Below, piece after piece: positions 6,859-13,802 of a stretch of 33,859 bases of DNA. The notes below the pieces were generated by a model that ran no database searches, was not told the DNA's origin, and saw only the letters and a list, made by a program, of their open reading frames with translations. Position 1 is the stretch's first letter. Each line of letters begins with the position of its first letter. Both the position numbers and the translations under genes were made by a program. Origin of the DNA: Streptomyces cellostaticus (GTDB taxonomy: Bacteria; Actinomycetota; Actinomycetes; Streptomycetales; Streptomycetaceae); assembly GCF_001513965.1 (NCBI RefSeq), contig NZ_KQ948019.1:212356-246214 (forward strand), written 5' to 3'.

Positions 6859-7676
6859 GGATCTGGCTCGACGGCGGACTGCAGGACATCGAGTCCGCCC
6901 GCGTCTCCGTCTTCGACCACGGCCTGACCGTGGGCGACGGCATCTTCGAGACCGTGAAGGCGGTGCACGGGAATCCGTTCGCCCTCACCCGCCATCTCGA
7001 CCGGCTGACCCGCTCCGCGCGCGGCCTCGGCCTGCCCGAACCCGACCACGACGAGATCCGCCGGGCCTGTGCGGCCGTCCTGGAGGCCAACCCGATGCCG
7101 CTGGGCCGGCTGCGCATCACCTACACCGGTGGCCACGGCCCCCTCGGCTCCGACCGCGGCGAGCACGGCCCGACCCTGGTGGTCGCGCTCGGCGAGACCG
7201 CACGCCGCCCCGACACCACCGCCGTGATCACCGTGCCCTGGACCCGTAACGAGCGCGGCGCGCTCACCGGCCTGAAGACCACCTCGTACGCCGAGAACGT
7301 CGTCGCCCTCGCCCGCGCCCACCAACACGGCGCCTCCGAGGCGCTGTTCGGCAACACGGTCGGACAGCTCTGCGAGGGCACCGGGTCGAACGTCTTCGTC
7401 GTCCTGGACGGCGAGATCCACACCCCGCCGCTCGCCTCCGGCTGCCTCCCCGGCATCACCCGCGCCCTGGCCGTCGAGTGGACCGGCGCCAAGGAGACCG
7501 ACCTGCCGCTGGACGCGCTGGAGCGGGCCGAGGAGATCTTCCTCACCTCCACCCTGCGGGACGTCCAGGCCGTGCACCGGGTCGACGACCGGGAACTGCC
7601 CGCCACCCCCGGCCCGGCGACCGCGAAGGCGATGCAGATCTTCGACGAGCGGTCCGGCGAGGACCTGGACCCCTGA
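6855..7676 (+). CDS. pabC: 4-amino-4-deoxychorismate lyase (PabC), fold-type IV PLP enzyme
   Basis: 273-residue class IV aminotransferase-fold protein. In this context it should cleave aminodeoxychorismate to p-aminobenzoate and pyruvate using PLP in the cytoplasm. Visible family features are the N-terminal VFDHGLTVGDGIFETVK, the PLP-binding Lys in GLKTTSYAENVVA (K141), and the phosphate-binding region LCEGTGSNVFVV followed by CLPGITR. A D-amino-acid or branched-chain aminotransferase would look similar; the 4-bp overlap with pabB is the main argument for PabC. The start ATG has GGAGGGG upstream inside pabB, so it can be translated by coupling and by its own ribosome binding site. Confidence 0.85.
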   Translation: MRIWLDGGLQDIESARVSVFDHGLTVGDGIFETVKAVHGNPFALTRHLDRLTRSARGLGLPEPDHDEIRRACAAVLEANPMPLGRLRITYTGGHGPLGSDRGEHGPTLVVALGETARRPDTTAVITVPWTRNERGALTGLKTTSYAENVVALARAHQHGASEALFGNTVGQLCEGTGSNVFVVLDGEIHTPPLASGCLPGITRALAVEWTGAKETDLPLDALERAEEIFLTSTLRDVQAVHRVDDRELPATPGPATAKAMQIFDERSGEDLDP

Positions 7677-7695
7677 CAGACGTCGGGAAATTCGG

Positions 7696-7724
7696 CTGAC
7701 CCGGGCCTCGGGAGCGGGTAGAAC
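7696..7724 (+). promoter_or_regulatory. Promoter giving a leaderless GNAT-gene transcript
   Basis: CTGACC (7696-7701) and TAGAAC (7719-7724), 17-bp spacer. The -10 box ends 7 bp before the ATG at 7732, so transcription probably starts on or next to that codon. This separates the acetyltransferase gene from the pab pair. Confidence 0.65.
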
Positions 7725-7731
7725 ACCCGTG

Positions 7732-8556
7732 ATGACGACGACCCTGCGGCCGGCCGAGCCGCTCCAGCAGCTCCCCGACGGAACCCGTTCCCGCCGCTAC
7801 CAGGTGTGCGTGAACAGCCGTCCCGTGGGCTCGATACACCTCGGCACCTCGCCCGGCTTCGGCGACACGGTGGCCCGGATCCTGGACCTGCGCATCGAAG
7901 AGCCGGACCGCCGCCGCGGCCGTGGCACGGTGGCCGTGCTCGCCGCCGAGGAGGTCGCGCGCGGCTGGGGATGCCGGCAGATCGAGACGGGCGTCCCCGC
8001 CGGCGCCGGGGCCGCACTGCGGCTCTTCGAGGCGCTCGGTTACCTCCGGCGCAACCGCGGCATGGAGAAGCGGCTGGGCGAGGTCCCGCCCGAACTGCCC
8101 GCCGGCAGCCTGGCACATCTCATGAGCGAGGCCGAGTTCGAGGCGTGGCTCGCCTACGAGTCGGAGGTCTACGCACGCGTCTGGATCGAGCAGGGCATGC
8201 CCGAGGCCGAGGCGTACACCAGGTCGCGCCGCGACCACGAGACGCTGCTGCCGCGCGGGCTCGCCACCGAGAACATGCTGTTCAGCGTGCTGGAGCACGA
8301 GAACGAGCGGGTGGGCACCCTGTGGCTGGCCCTGCAGGACGACCAGGCCTACGTCTTCGACGTCGAAGCCGACGCGGCCCACCGCGGCCGAGGGCACGGC
8401 CGTACGCTCATGCTGCTGGCCGAGAAGCAGGCGATTGCGGCCGGCCGCCGGGTCCTCGGTCTCAACGTCTTCGCCGGCAACACCCCGGCCGAGCGGCTGT
8501 ACGAGTCACTGGGGTACGCGCCGGTGCGGTACGGCCTGTACAAGCAACTGGTCTGA
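7732..8556 (+). CDS. Tandem-GNAT N-acetyltransferase, two acetyl-CoA-binding folds
   Basis: 274 residues with two GNAT-like domains. The first (about 20-115) has RRRGRGTVAVLAAEEVARG and ends in LFEALGYLRRNRGMEK. The second (about 140-274) has HRGRGHGRTLMLLAEKQAIAAG, then LNVFAGNTPAERLYESLGY, the complete C-terminal GNAT signature. The R/Q-x-x-G-x-G/A pyrophosphate-binding loop is best kept in the C-terminal half (RGRGHG) but is also plausible in the first (RGRGT), so both may bind acetyl-CoA. The acceptor is unknown. Start: ATG 7732 (a GTG lies directly before it at 7729), chosen from the leaderless promoter spacing. The stop lies 5 bp from the convergent DsbA-like gene. Confidence 0.85.
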   Translation: MTTTLRPAEPLQQLPDGTRSRRYQVCVNSRPVGSIHLGTSPGFGDTVARILDLRIEEPDRRRGRGTVAVLAAEEVARGWGCRQIETGVPAGAGAALRLFEALGYLRRNRGMEKRLGEVPPELPAGSLAHLMSEAEFEAWLAYESEVYARVWIEQGMPEAEAYTRSRRDHETLLPRGLATENMLFSVLEHENERVGTLWLALQDDQAYVFDVEADAAHRGRGHGRTLMLLAEKQAIAAGRRVLGLNVFAGNTPAERLYESLGYAPVRYGLYKQLV

Positions 8557-8561
8557 GGCCG

Positions 8562-9080
8562 TCAGCGCCCGGCCAGCAGCCGGTCCGCGATCTCCTCGAT
8601 GCGCTCGCGCAGCCCCTCCTGGCTCTTGCCGCCGTCGAGGCGCTCGCCGCCGATGACGTAGGTCGGGGTGCCGGTCACGCCGATCGCCTTGCCCTCGGCC
8701 TGGTCCGCGTCGACGATCAGGATGTGCCGGCCGTCGATCAGCGCGGTGTCGAACTCCTCGGCGTCCAGCCCGAGTTCGCGAGCGATCTCGACCAGGAAGG
8801 GTTCCCCCTTACGGTCCAGTTCCTCGACCCGCCCCAGGACCGCCTCCACGTACGGCCAGCCCTTGCCCTGCTCCAGGGCCTCCTCGGCGGCCTGGGCGGC
8901 GGCGAAGGCGTGCTTGTGCTTCTCCAGCGGGAAGTGCCGCAGCCGCACGTCCAGCCGGTCGCCGTAGCGGTCGCGCAGGGCACCGACGTCCCCCAGGGCG
9001 CTGCGGCAGTCGGGGCACTGGAGTTCGCACCACACGTCGAGGACGAGGGCTTCGGCGCGTGCGGGGGAGGAGTCGCTCAT
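8562..9080 (-). CDS. DsbA/FrnE-like thioredoxin-fold oxidoreductase
   Basis: 172 residues, DsbA-like thioredoxin family (PF01323). The redox motif is CPDC (C22-C25) in LQCPDCRS, and the cis-Pro loop appears as GVTGTPTYVI near the C-terminus; an all-helical insertion sits between them. No signal peptide or lipobox is visible, so unlike classical DsbA it should act in the cytoplasm, similar to FrnE-type disulfide isomerases or a glutathione-S-transferase kappa-like enzyme. Start: ATG at 9080 with GGAAG about 8 bp upstream; a longer open frame exists but lacks a better ribosome binding site and would add unrelated sequence. It converges tightly with the GNAT gene. Confidence 0.8.
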   Translation of the reverse strand: MSDSSPARAEALVLDVWCELQCPDCRSALGDVGALRDRYGDRLDVRLRHFPLEKHKHAFAAAQAAEEALEQGKGWPYVEAVLGRVEELDRKGEPFLVEIARELGLDAEEFDTALIDGRHILIVDADQAEGKAIGVTGTPTYVIGGERLDGGKSQEGLRERIEEIADRLLAGR

Positions 9081-9337
9081 GGGCCCAGTCTTCCAGGCCG
9101 GGCGCGGGCGACCCAATCGGGACGGTACGGCCCCGTACTGCTTCGCACGGCCATGGCGCCTGGTGGGGGCGGGTCCGGGGGACCAGCACCTCAGGAGGAG
9201 GCGACCCGGAGATCTCCCTGATGTCGGCCCGGGGCGTGGCATCGCGAGGACTGGGAGGGGCAGGATGGAAGGGACGAAGCGCACTCTGCCCGTGCGCTGC
9301 GTTCTGTTCGCCCGCCCGAGCCCGCCTGGAGGACCGG

Positions 9338-9781
9338 ATGATTGCCGAGACCGTCTGCTCCGCCGTGTCCGCGGCGGGCCTGGGCATCGCGGTGGTCACG
9401 GCCTACCGCAAGCGTTTCCTCGCGGCCGCGCGTATCGCGGCGTACTCGCTCGTGCCGGTCGGCCTGGTGATGACAGGGATCGTCGGCTGGCTCGCCGACA
9501 CCGCGCTCAGTCCCACGGCCTGGGCGGGCTTCGGGGTGCTGGGCGCGGCCTGGCTGCTGTTCGCGGGCACGCGCGCCATCGAGCGCCGGCGCGGCGGCAC
9601 GCGCGCCGAGCGCAAGGCGGCCCGCAGCGGCCAGGGCGGAGCGGCGGTGGCCCCGACCGCCTCGGCGCCCTCGCTGGGTGCCGGCTCGACCCCTGCCGCA
9701 CGGCCTGCCGCCGCCCCGCGCGCCGGCTCCGGCGAGGACTTCAGCGACATCGAGGCCATCCTCAAGAAGCACGGCATATGA
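9338..9781 (+). CDS. Conserved actinobacterial membrane protein of unknown function
   Basis: 147 residues. Three probable membrane helices occupy about residues 3-22, 32-52 and 59-76. They are followed by a basic cytoplasmic turn (AIERRRGGTRAERKAARS), an Ala/Pro-rich linker, and a conserved-looking acidic end (GEDFSDIEAILKKHGI). The closing SDIEAILKKHGI is typical of short proteins that tether partners at the membrane, but no function is known to me. ATG 9338 has TGGAGG 6 bp upstream, a convincing ribosome binding site. The 257 bp between it and the divergent DsbA-like gene presumably hold both promoters; only a weak CAGGAT -10-like box is visible. Confidence 0.75.
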   Translation: MIAETVCSAVSAAGLGIAVVTAYRKRFLAAARIAAYSLVPVGLVMTGIVGWLADTALSPTAWAGFGVLGAAWLLFAGTRAIERRRGGTRAERKAARSGQGGAAVAPTASAPSLGAGSTPAARPAAAPRAGSGEDFSDIEAILKKHGI

Positions 9782-9902
9782 CCTGAAACCGTTCACAACC
9801 GGAAGCAAGTCGAACGGGCCGGTAGGGAAATCGGTGAACTACCGCACTCGGCGGGTGTGTTGATCGCCAACGGGGCACCCCCTGGGTCATCATCACCGCG
9901 AG

Positions 9903-10055
9903 ATGCTGGACACGAGACAGAGCGAGGCCGCGCCGCCGAAGGACGAGCCGCGCGGATGCCTCTTCGCCCTTTCCCAGCCACCGCTGATGATCTTCCTTGC
10001 GGTGATCGGGTGTCTGCTCCTCATGGCTGCGCTGCACGATCTGCTGTTGCTGTGA
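9903..10055 (+). CDS. Small membrane peptide, 50 residues (putative)
   Basis: Short frame starting MLDTRQSEAAPPKDEPRG, then one hydrophobic helix (about residues 28-43, LMIFLAVIGCLLLMAA) and the end LHDLLLL. A charged head, single helix and G/C-ending codons suggest a real small membrane protein. There is no clear ribosome binding site before the ATG, so it would have to be leaderless, and the upstream -10 candidate (CATCAT, 9888-9893) is poor. No family recognised. It converges with the CGNR-domain gene. Confidence 0.45.
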   Translation: MLDTRQSEAAPPKDEPRGCLFALSQPPLMIFLAVIGCLLLMAALHDLLLL

Positions 10056-10122
10056 GCCGTACACGCCTGTCCCGGCGCCACCCGCCGGGGCCGGCGTCGC
10101 CCCCGGGGCATGCGCCCGCCGA

Positions 10123-10683
10123 TCAGCCCGCCGCCTCCTTGCGCCGCGCCCGGTAGGCGGCCACATGCAGCCGGTTCCCGCAGGTGCGGCTGTCGCAGTA
10201 GCGGCGCGAGCGGTTGCGGGAAAGATCCACGAAGGCACGCCGGCAGTCCGGCGCCTCGCAGCGCCGCAGCCGCTCCTGCTCCCCGGCCACCACGAAGAAG
10301 GCGAGCGCCATCCCGCAGTCGGCGGCGAGGTGGTCGGCCACGGAGGCACCGGGGGCGAAGTAGTGCACATGCCAGTCGTAGCCGTCATGGTCCGTGAGAC
10401 GCGGTGTGGTGCCTGCCGCGGCGACCAGCTCGTTGATCAGCCCCGCTGCCGACCGGGCGTCCGGGGCCGCGAAGATCCCCGCGAACCGGCCGCGGACCTT
10501 GCGCACCGCCGACAGATCGAACTCCGACAGCACCCCGACATCGCTGATTTCGTGGTTTCGCACGAAATCGGCGAGAGCCGCGACATCCGGCAGCCCGTCC
10601 GCCGCCGCGTTGTCCTCCGGTGCGGTGTTCACCAGATCCACCACGGTGTCGAGGGCGCACCGGGTGTCGTGGGTGATCAGCAC
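10123..10683 (-). CDS. ABATE/CGNR zinc-finger transcription-regulator-like protein
   Basis: 186 residues. The N-terminal part (about 10-130) fits the ABATE (DUF1470) ligand-binding-like domain: LDTVVDLVNT at the start and WHVHYFAPGASVADHLAAD in the middle. The C-terminal CGNR zinc finger has C142, C147, C163 and C168 with the signature CGNRLHVAAYRARRK. Such proteins are predicted stress-linked transcription regulators, but no target is established. Start: GTG at 10683 with AGGGAG 7 bp upstream; the frame extends further but without a ribosome binding site. Its 3' end faces the 50-residue peptide gene. Confidence 0.85.
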   Translation of the reverse strand: MLITHDTRCALDTVVDLVNTAPEDNAAADGLPDVAALADFVRNHEISDVGVLSEFDLSAVRKVRGRFAGIFAAPDARSAAGLINELVAAAGTTPRLTDHDGYDWHVHYFAPGASVADHLAADCGMALAFFVVAGEQERLRRCEAPDCRRAFVDLSRNRSRRYCDSRTCGNRLHVAAYRARRKEAAG

Positions 10684-10980
10684 GTTTCGCTCCCTGGCCT
10701 GGGGGTCGGGCGGGCGCCCGCCGATGCTGGCCGATGGTAGCGACAACCGCGCCCGCCGCACCGGGTTCCCGCCCCACCGAGGATCGCCGGTAGAACGCCC
10801 CCGTGTCCACGGAGGTTCCCCGAGGGTTCCCGAGAACCCCACACGCGGGTGGACATGCACAGGCCGACGCCGCCCCGTGAACACTCACGGTGACGGCGCC
10901 GGTCTGTGCCGTATGCGGTTGTCTTGGCCCGAGCCGTCTCCCCGAGTGGACGGCGCCGGGCGGCTTCGAGGGGCCGCGAC

Positions 10981-11394
10981 CTAGCTCTCCGCCAGGATGT
11001 GCGAGAGCTCCTGATCCAGGTCGAAGTGCCGGTGTTCCGTGCCGGGCGGCACGGCGGCGTCGGTTCGCTTCAGGAAGGACTCCAGGGCCCGCGCCGGGGC
11101 CTCGAGCAGGGCCTCTCCCTCCGGGGAGCTGAGGGCGATGCACACGACGCCCTGGCCATGACTGCGGGATGGCCAGACGCGGACGTCGCCGGTTCCGGTG
11201 GGCCGGTGAAGCCCCTCGGCGAGGAGGTCGCGGGCGAACACCCACTCGACGGTCTCCTCGGCTCCGGTGTGGAAGGTGGCGTGCACGGCGTAGGGGTCGG
11301 CCGTGTCGTACCGCAGGCCTGCGGGGACAGGCAGGGAGGACTCGCTCGACACAACGAGGCGCAGGTGCAGCTCGCAGCTGACCGTGGTGTTCAT
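10981..11394 (-). CDS. ssgB: Sporulation-specific cell division protein SsgB
   Basis: 137-residue SsgA-like protein, the same length as SsgB of Streptomyces coelicolor. The N-terminus (MNTTVSCELHLRLVVSS), YDTADPYAVHATFHTG, VEWVFARDLLAEGL and the closing HFDLDQELSHILAES are hallmarks of this orthologue. Established role: in sporogenic aerial hyphae SsgB, positioned with SsgA, recruits FtsZ and so marks future septum sites. It is cytoplasmic and membrane-associated through partners. Start ATG 11394 follows GAAAGG by about 11 bp; an upstream extension of the frame is not part of the family. It is the strongest indicator that the organism is a sporulating streptomycete. The 297 bp downstream to the CGNR gene show nothing assignable. 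Confidence 0.97.
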   Translation of the reverse strand: MNTTVSCELHLRLVVSSESSLPVPAGLRYDTADPYAVHATFHTGAEETVEWVFARDLLAEGLHRPTGTGDVRVWPSRSHGQGVVCIALSSPEGEALLEAPARALESFLKRTDAAVPPGTEHRHFDLDQELSHILAES

Positions 11395-11453
11395 AAGCGC
11401 CAGGGCCTTTCGCTCAGTGTGCGCTCGGGGATTCGCACGTCGGCGAAATCGAC

Positions 11454-11479
11454 ATGCCACCTACGGTGCCGTTGTAAAC
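11454..11479 (-). promoter_or_regulatory. Candidate sigma-H-type promoter of ssgB
   Basis: On the minus strand GTTT (11479-11476) and TGGCAT (11459-11454) are 16 bp apart, resembling the GTTT...GGGTAT pattern of SigB/SigH-type stress sigma factors, about 60 bp before the ssgB ATG. SigH control of ssgB is established in S. coelicolor; assigning this element to it is inference. Confidence 0.45.
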
Positions 11480-11571
11480 CCCTCTGAGGGTTTTGCGTGT
11501 GTTTACGTAACTCTTCCGGCCGAGAACTTGTCGGAGATCTACGACCATTCCGGTGACCGGATTCACTCGGG

Positions 11572-11577
11572 TAGGGT
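11572..11577 (+). promoter_or_regulatory. -10 box (TAGGGT) of the PGPGW-protein gene
   Basis: TAGGGT ends 8 bp before the ATG at 11586 and there is no ribosome binding site, so the transcript is probably leaderless. No good -35 box is seen at 16-18 bp. Confidence 0.55.
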
Positions 11578-11585
11578 TTGGCTGT

Positions 11586-12038
11586 ATGAATACGGGGAGT
11601 GACGATCTGGGCGAGGTCGCCGCGTCGGCGGACAAGGCGAAGGCGGACGCGGAGCAGTCCGAGCAGGGGCTCGGTTCCCGCGCGCCGGAATTCATCAAGG
11701 CCCGCCGGGCCCTGCACCTGAGCTGGCAGGTCGGCGTCTTCGTGGTCGGCCTCGCAGTCGTCGCCGCGGGCATCGTCATGCTCCCTCTGCCCGGCCCGGG
11801 CTGGGTGGTGATCTTCGCGGGCATGGCGATCTGGGCGACCGAGTTCGTCTGGGCCCAGCTCGTGCTGCGCTGGACGAAACGCAAGGTCACCGAGGCGGCT
11901 CAGCGGGCCCTCGATCCCAGGGTGCGCCGCCGGAACATCACCCTGACGGCGATCGGCCTGGTGATCGTGGGGGCGCTGGTCGGGATCTACCTGTGGAAGT
12001 TCGGCATCGTGATGCCGTGGAAGATCAAGGATCAGTGA
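11586..12038 (+). CDS. TIGR02611/PGPGW-family membrane protein
   Basis: 150 residues. A charged N-terminal cytoplasmic segment (1-45) is followed by membrane helices at about 48-66, 72-90 and 119-138. The diagnostic motif LPLPGPGWVVIFAGM (about 67-81) places it in the PGPGW transmembrane family (TIGR02611), whose role is unknown. The loop WTKRKVTEAAQRALDPRVRRRN between helices 2 and 3 is basic and should be cytoplasmic. The start ATG is chosen from the adjacent -10 box (leaderless). It is divergent from ssgB, and this pairing is conserved in streptomycetes as far as I recall. It ends 84 bp before the first tRNA-Val(CAC). Confidence 0.85.
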   Translation: MNTGSDDLGEVAASADKAKADAEQSEQGLGSRAPEFIKARRALHLSWQVGVFVVGLAVVAAGIVMLPLPGPGWVVIFAGMAIWATEFVWAQLVLRWTKRKVTEAAQRALDPRVRRRNITLTAIGLVIVGALVGIYLWKFGIVMPWKIKDQ

Positions 12039-12103
12039 CGGACCCGCTGGGTACGGCTCCCCGGCGGCCCGGCCCCTGGTCGGAGGCACCCCCTGACATG
12101 GGG

Positions 12104-12109
12104 TAATGT
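12104..12109 (+). promoter_or_regulatory. -10 box of tRNA-Val(CAC) copy 1
   Basis: TAATGT ends 13 bp before the mature 5' end, the same distance as in the second copy. The -35 region at 18 bp (TCGGAG, 12080-12085) is poor. Confidence 0.5.
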
Positions 12110-12122
12110 TCTTCCTGCGCCC

Positions 12123-12194
12123 GGGCGATTAGCTCAGTGGGAGAGCGCTTCGTTCACACCGAAGAGGTCACTGGTTCGAACCCAGTATCGCCCA
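12123..12194 (+). tRNA. tRNA-Val (anticodon CAC), copy 1
   Basis: Acceptor GGGCGAT/ATCGCCC, D-arm GCTCAGTGGGAGAGC, anticodon stem CTTCG/CGAAG with loop TTCACAC (CAC reads GUG), T-arm CTGGTTCGAACCCAG, discriminator A, CCA not encoded. It is identical over 72 nt to the gene at 20959-21030. A strong hairpin follows. Confidence 0.96.
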
Positions 12195-12200
12195 CCCGGA

Positions 12201-12237
12201 ACGACGGCCCATCTGCGAAGAGCAGATGGGCCGTCGT
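12201..12237 (+). terminator. Perfect 16-bp hairpin terminator of tRNA-Val copy 1
   Basis: The arms at 12201-12216 and 12222-12237 are exact complements around loop GAAGA, beginning 7 bp after the tRNA. No T-run. Confidence 0.8.
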
Positions 12238-12350
12238 CGTTCGTGCTCCTGCGCGAACGCCCCTGCCCAGCTCGCCTTGGCTCCTTTGGCCCCCGAGCCT
12301 GGGCGCCGCCCCTCCCGCCCGGCACGCCCCACTCACCCCTCCGCTCGCCT

Positions 12351-12367
12351 GTTGCCGAACCGGCAAC
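12351..12367. repeat. Short inverted repeat upstream of the hydrolase pseudogene
   Basis: GTTGCCG and CGGCAAC form 7-bp arms around AAC. It could be a relic operator or terminator of the broken hydrolase gene. The rest of 12238-12461 shows no gene. Confidence 0.4.
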
Positions 12368-12461
12368 AAACCGCGCGGGGCCTCACCGTCCGCTGGATGA
12401 TCGCCCCTGCGGACCGGGATGGCCGGAAGCGGCGGTCGCAGGACCCGGACCAACCCCGGCC

Positions 12462-13598
12462 GGCCGGATGCACCGGCTGGAGCAGGGCAGCGGGCCGCTG
12501 CTTCTGCTCGTGCACGGAGTCCCGGAGTCCTGATACGCCTGGCGCCACCAGATGCCGGTGCCGGCCGCCGCCGGTTACCGCGGGTGGCCGACGACGTCAG
12601 CGGCTACGGCCGCTCGACCCGGTGGCGGACAACGTCGCCGTGCTGGACCCCCCCGGGGAGCACTCCCGCGGTGATCGTCGGGCACGACCGGGGGTGCGGC
12701 CATCGCGGCCCCTTCGGCCCTGACCAGGCCCGATGTGTTCCGTGCGGTGGGGCTGCCGGGCGTGCCGTACACCCCGCCCCGGTGGCCCGAGGCCCGGTGA
12801 GGTCTTCGCGCGGATGGGCGGGCAGAAGGGGTTCCACGTTTCCTGCTTCCAGCGGCCCGGCCGGACCGACGCGGAGACCGAGCCCGATGTGTGCAGGCCG
12901 CGCGCAATCGCGCGCCTCGGGCCCCCAGGCGGCCCGTGCAGGCCTGCCCACAGGCTCCAGGTTTCCAGGTCGATCGGCCGCGGGCGGACCGTCCGCGTGG
13001 GCAGCGGCGTCCTGGGCGGCGGCGCGGCCTGCGCGCGTGACGCCCTGGCCCGCAGCCGCCGGGCGCAGCTGCCGGGCGCCTGCGCCCGGCTCGCAGGCTT
13101 CTGCATGGCCCTGTCCGCCGGCACCATGCCCGCATCCGGGGCCCCGAGCCCGCACTTCGTGAGCTGCTCCGAGCCCGCACCTCGTCAGCCGCGACGGGTC
13201 AGCGCGAGACCGTTTCCCCGCCAGCCGCCAGCCGCCAGCCGCCAGCCGCCAGCCGCCAGCCGCCAGCCGGACTGGCTGGGCGCGCACGACTTCGATGTCC
13301 TCGCCGGGGAGTTCAGCGCACCGGCCTGACCGGGGCACTGAACCGCCACCAGAACACGGACCGGGGCCGGGGCCGGGAGGACCTGGCCCGTTTCGAGGGC
13401 GCTTCCCCCACCCAGCCGTCGCTGTTCATCGGCGGGAGCCTCGATGCCTCCCTCGGGTGGCCTGGACCGGCGGGGCGGCCGATGCGATCGAGGCGTTTCT
13501 GGGCCACTCTGCCGGGCCTCGTCGGCGCGCACCTCCTCGACGGCAGTGGCCACTTCGTCCAGCAGACCGGATCCTGACCGACCGGCTCGCCTCGCTGT
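12462..13598 (+). pseudogene. Decayed epoxide hydrolase-like alpha/beta-hydrolase
   Basis: Remnants of one epoxide-hydrolase-like gene appear in order but in different frames. GRMHRLEQGSGPLLLLVHGVPES comes first, with an in-frame TGA (12531-12533) where relatives have Trp in HGFPESWYAWRHQ. Then come YAWRHQMP, DDVSGYGRSTRW and the nucleophile elbow VIVGHDRG (Asp codon at 12686), followed by a frameshift. Further on are FHVSCFQRPGRTDAETEPDV, LAGFCMALSAGTMPAS, DLARFEGAS then TQPSLFIGGSLDAS, and finally GSGHFVQQ (catalytic His codon near 13551) with ILTDRLASL. Several frameshifts and at least one stop mean no functional enzyme can be made. The left edge is uncertain. A heptamer repeat (13218-13266) sits inside. 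It may be a dead passenger of the tRNA-bracketed block. Confidence 0.8.
13218..13266. repeat. Seven perfect tandem copies of CCGCCAG
   Basis: A 7-bp unit is repeated exactly seven times, followed by a partial CCG. The unit is not a multiple of three, so each gain or loss shifts the reading frame. It lies in the hydrolase pseudogene. Confidence 0.9.
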
Positions 13599-13706
13599 CC
13601 CTCCGGTCCCCCTCACCTGCGCAATCACCTTGCGCGCAGGCCCGCGTGCCCCTGCTGGTCGCCCAGCCGCGCCGGCGCCGCCGCGAAGAAAATCCTGTCC
13701 GCATCA

Positions 13707-13735
13707 TTGACGCACCCCTGGCCCCTCCGTAACTT
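13707..13735 (+). promoter_or_regulatory. Promoter of the sugar ABC transporter operon
   Basis: TTGACG (13707-13712) and TAACTT (13730-13735) with an ideal 17-bp spacer. The expected start at about 13742 falls on the first LacI-type operator, and the leader to the GTG start is about 60 nt. Confidence 0.7.
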
Positions 13736-13741
13736 GTGCCA

Positions 13742-13766
13742 GCAAGCGCTTACTTGAAACGATTCA
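13742..13766 (+). promoter_or_regulatory. Two adjacent LacI-family operators
   Basis: GCAAGCGCTTAC (13742-13753) and TGAAACGATTCA (13755-13766) are both near-perfect 12-bp palindromes with the central CG typical of LacI/GalR-family operators (core AANCGNTT-like). They are separated by one base and lie at the predicted transcription start, the classic place for repression. No LacI-family regulator is encoded in this window, so it would act in trans. Confidence 0.7.
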
Positions 13767-13802
13767 CGGCGTGGCGGCGACGTTACGGGGAGGGGTCCGA
13801 CT

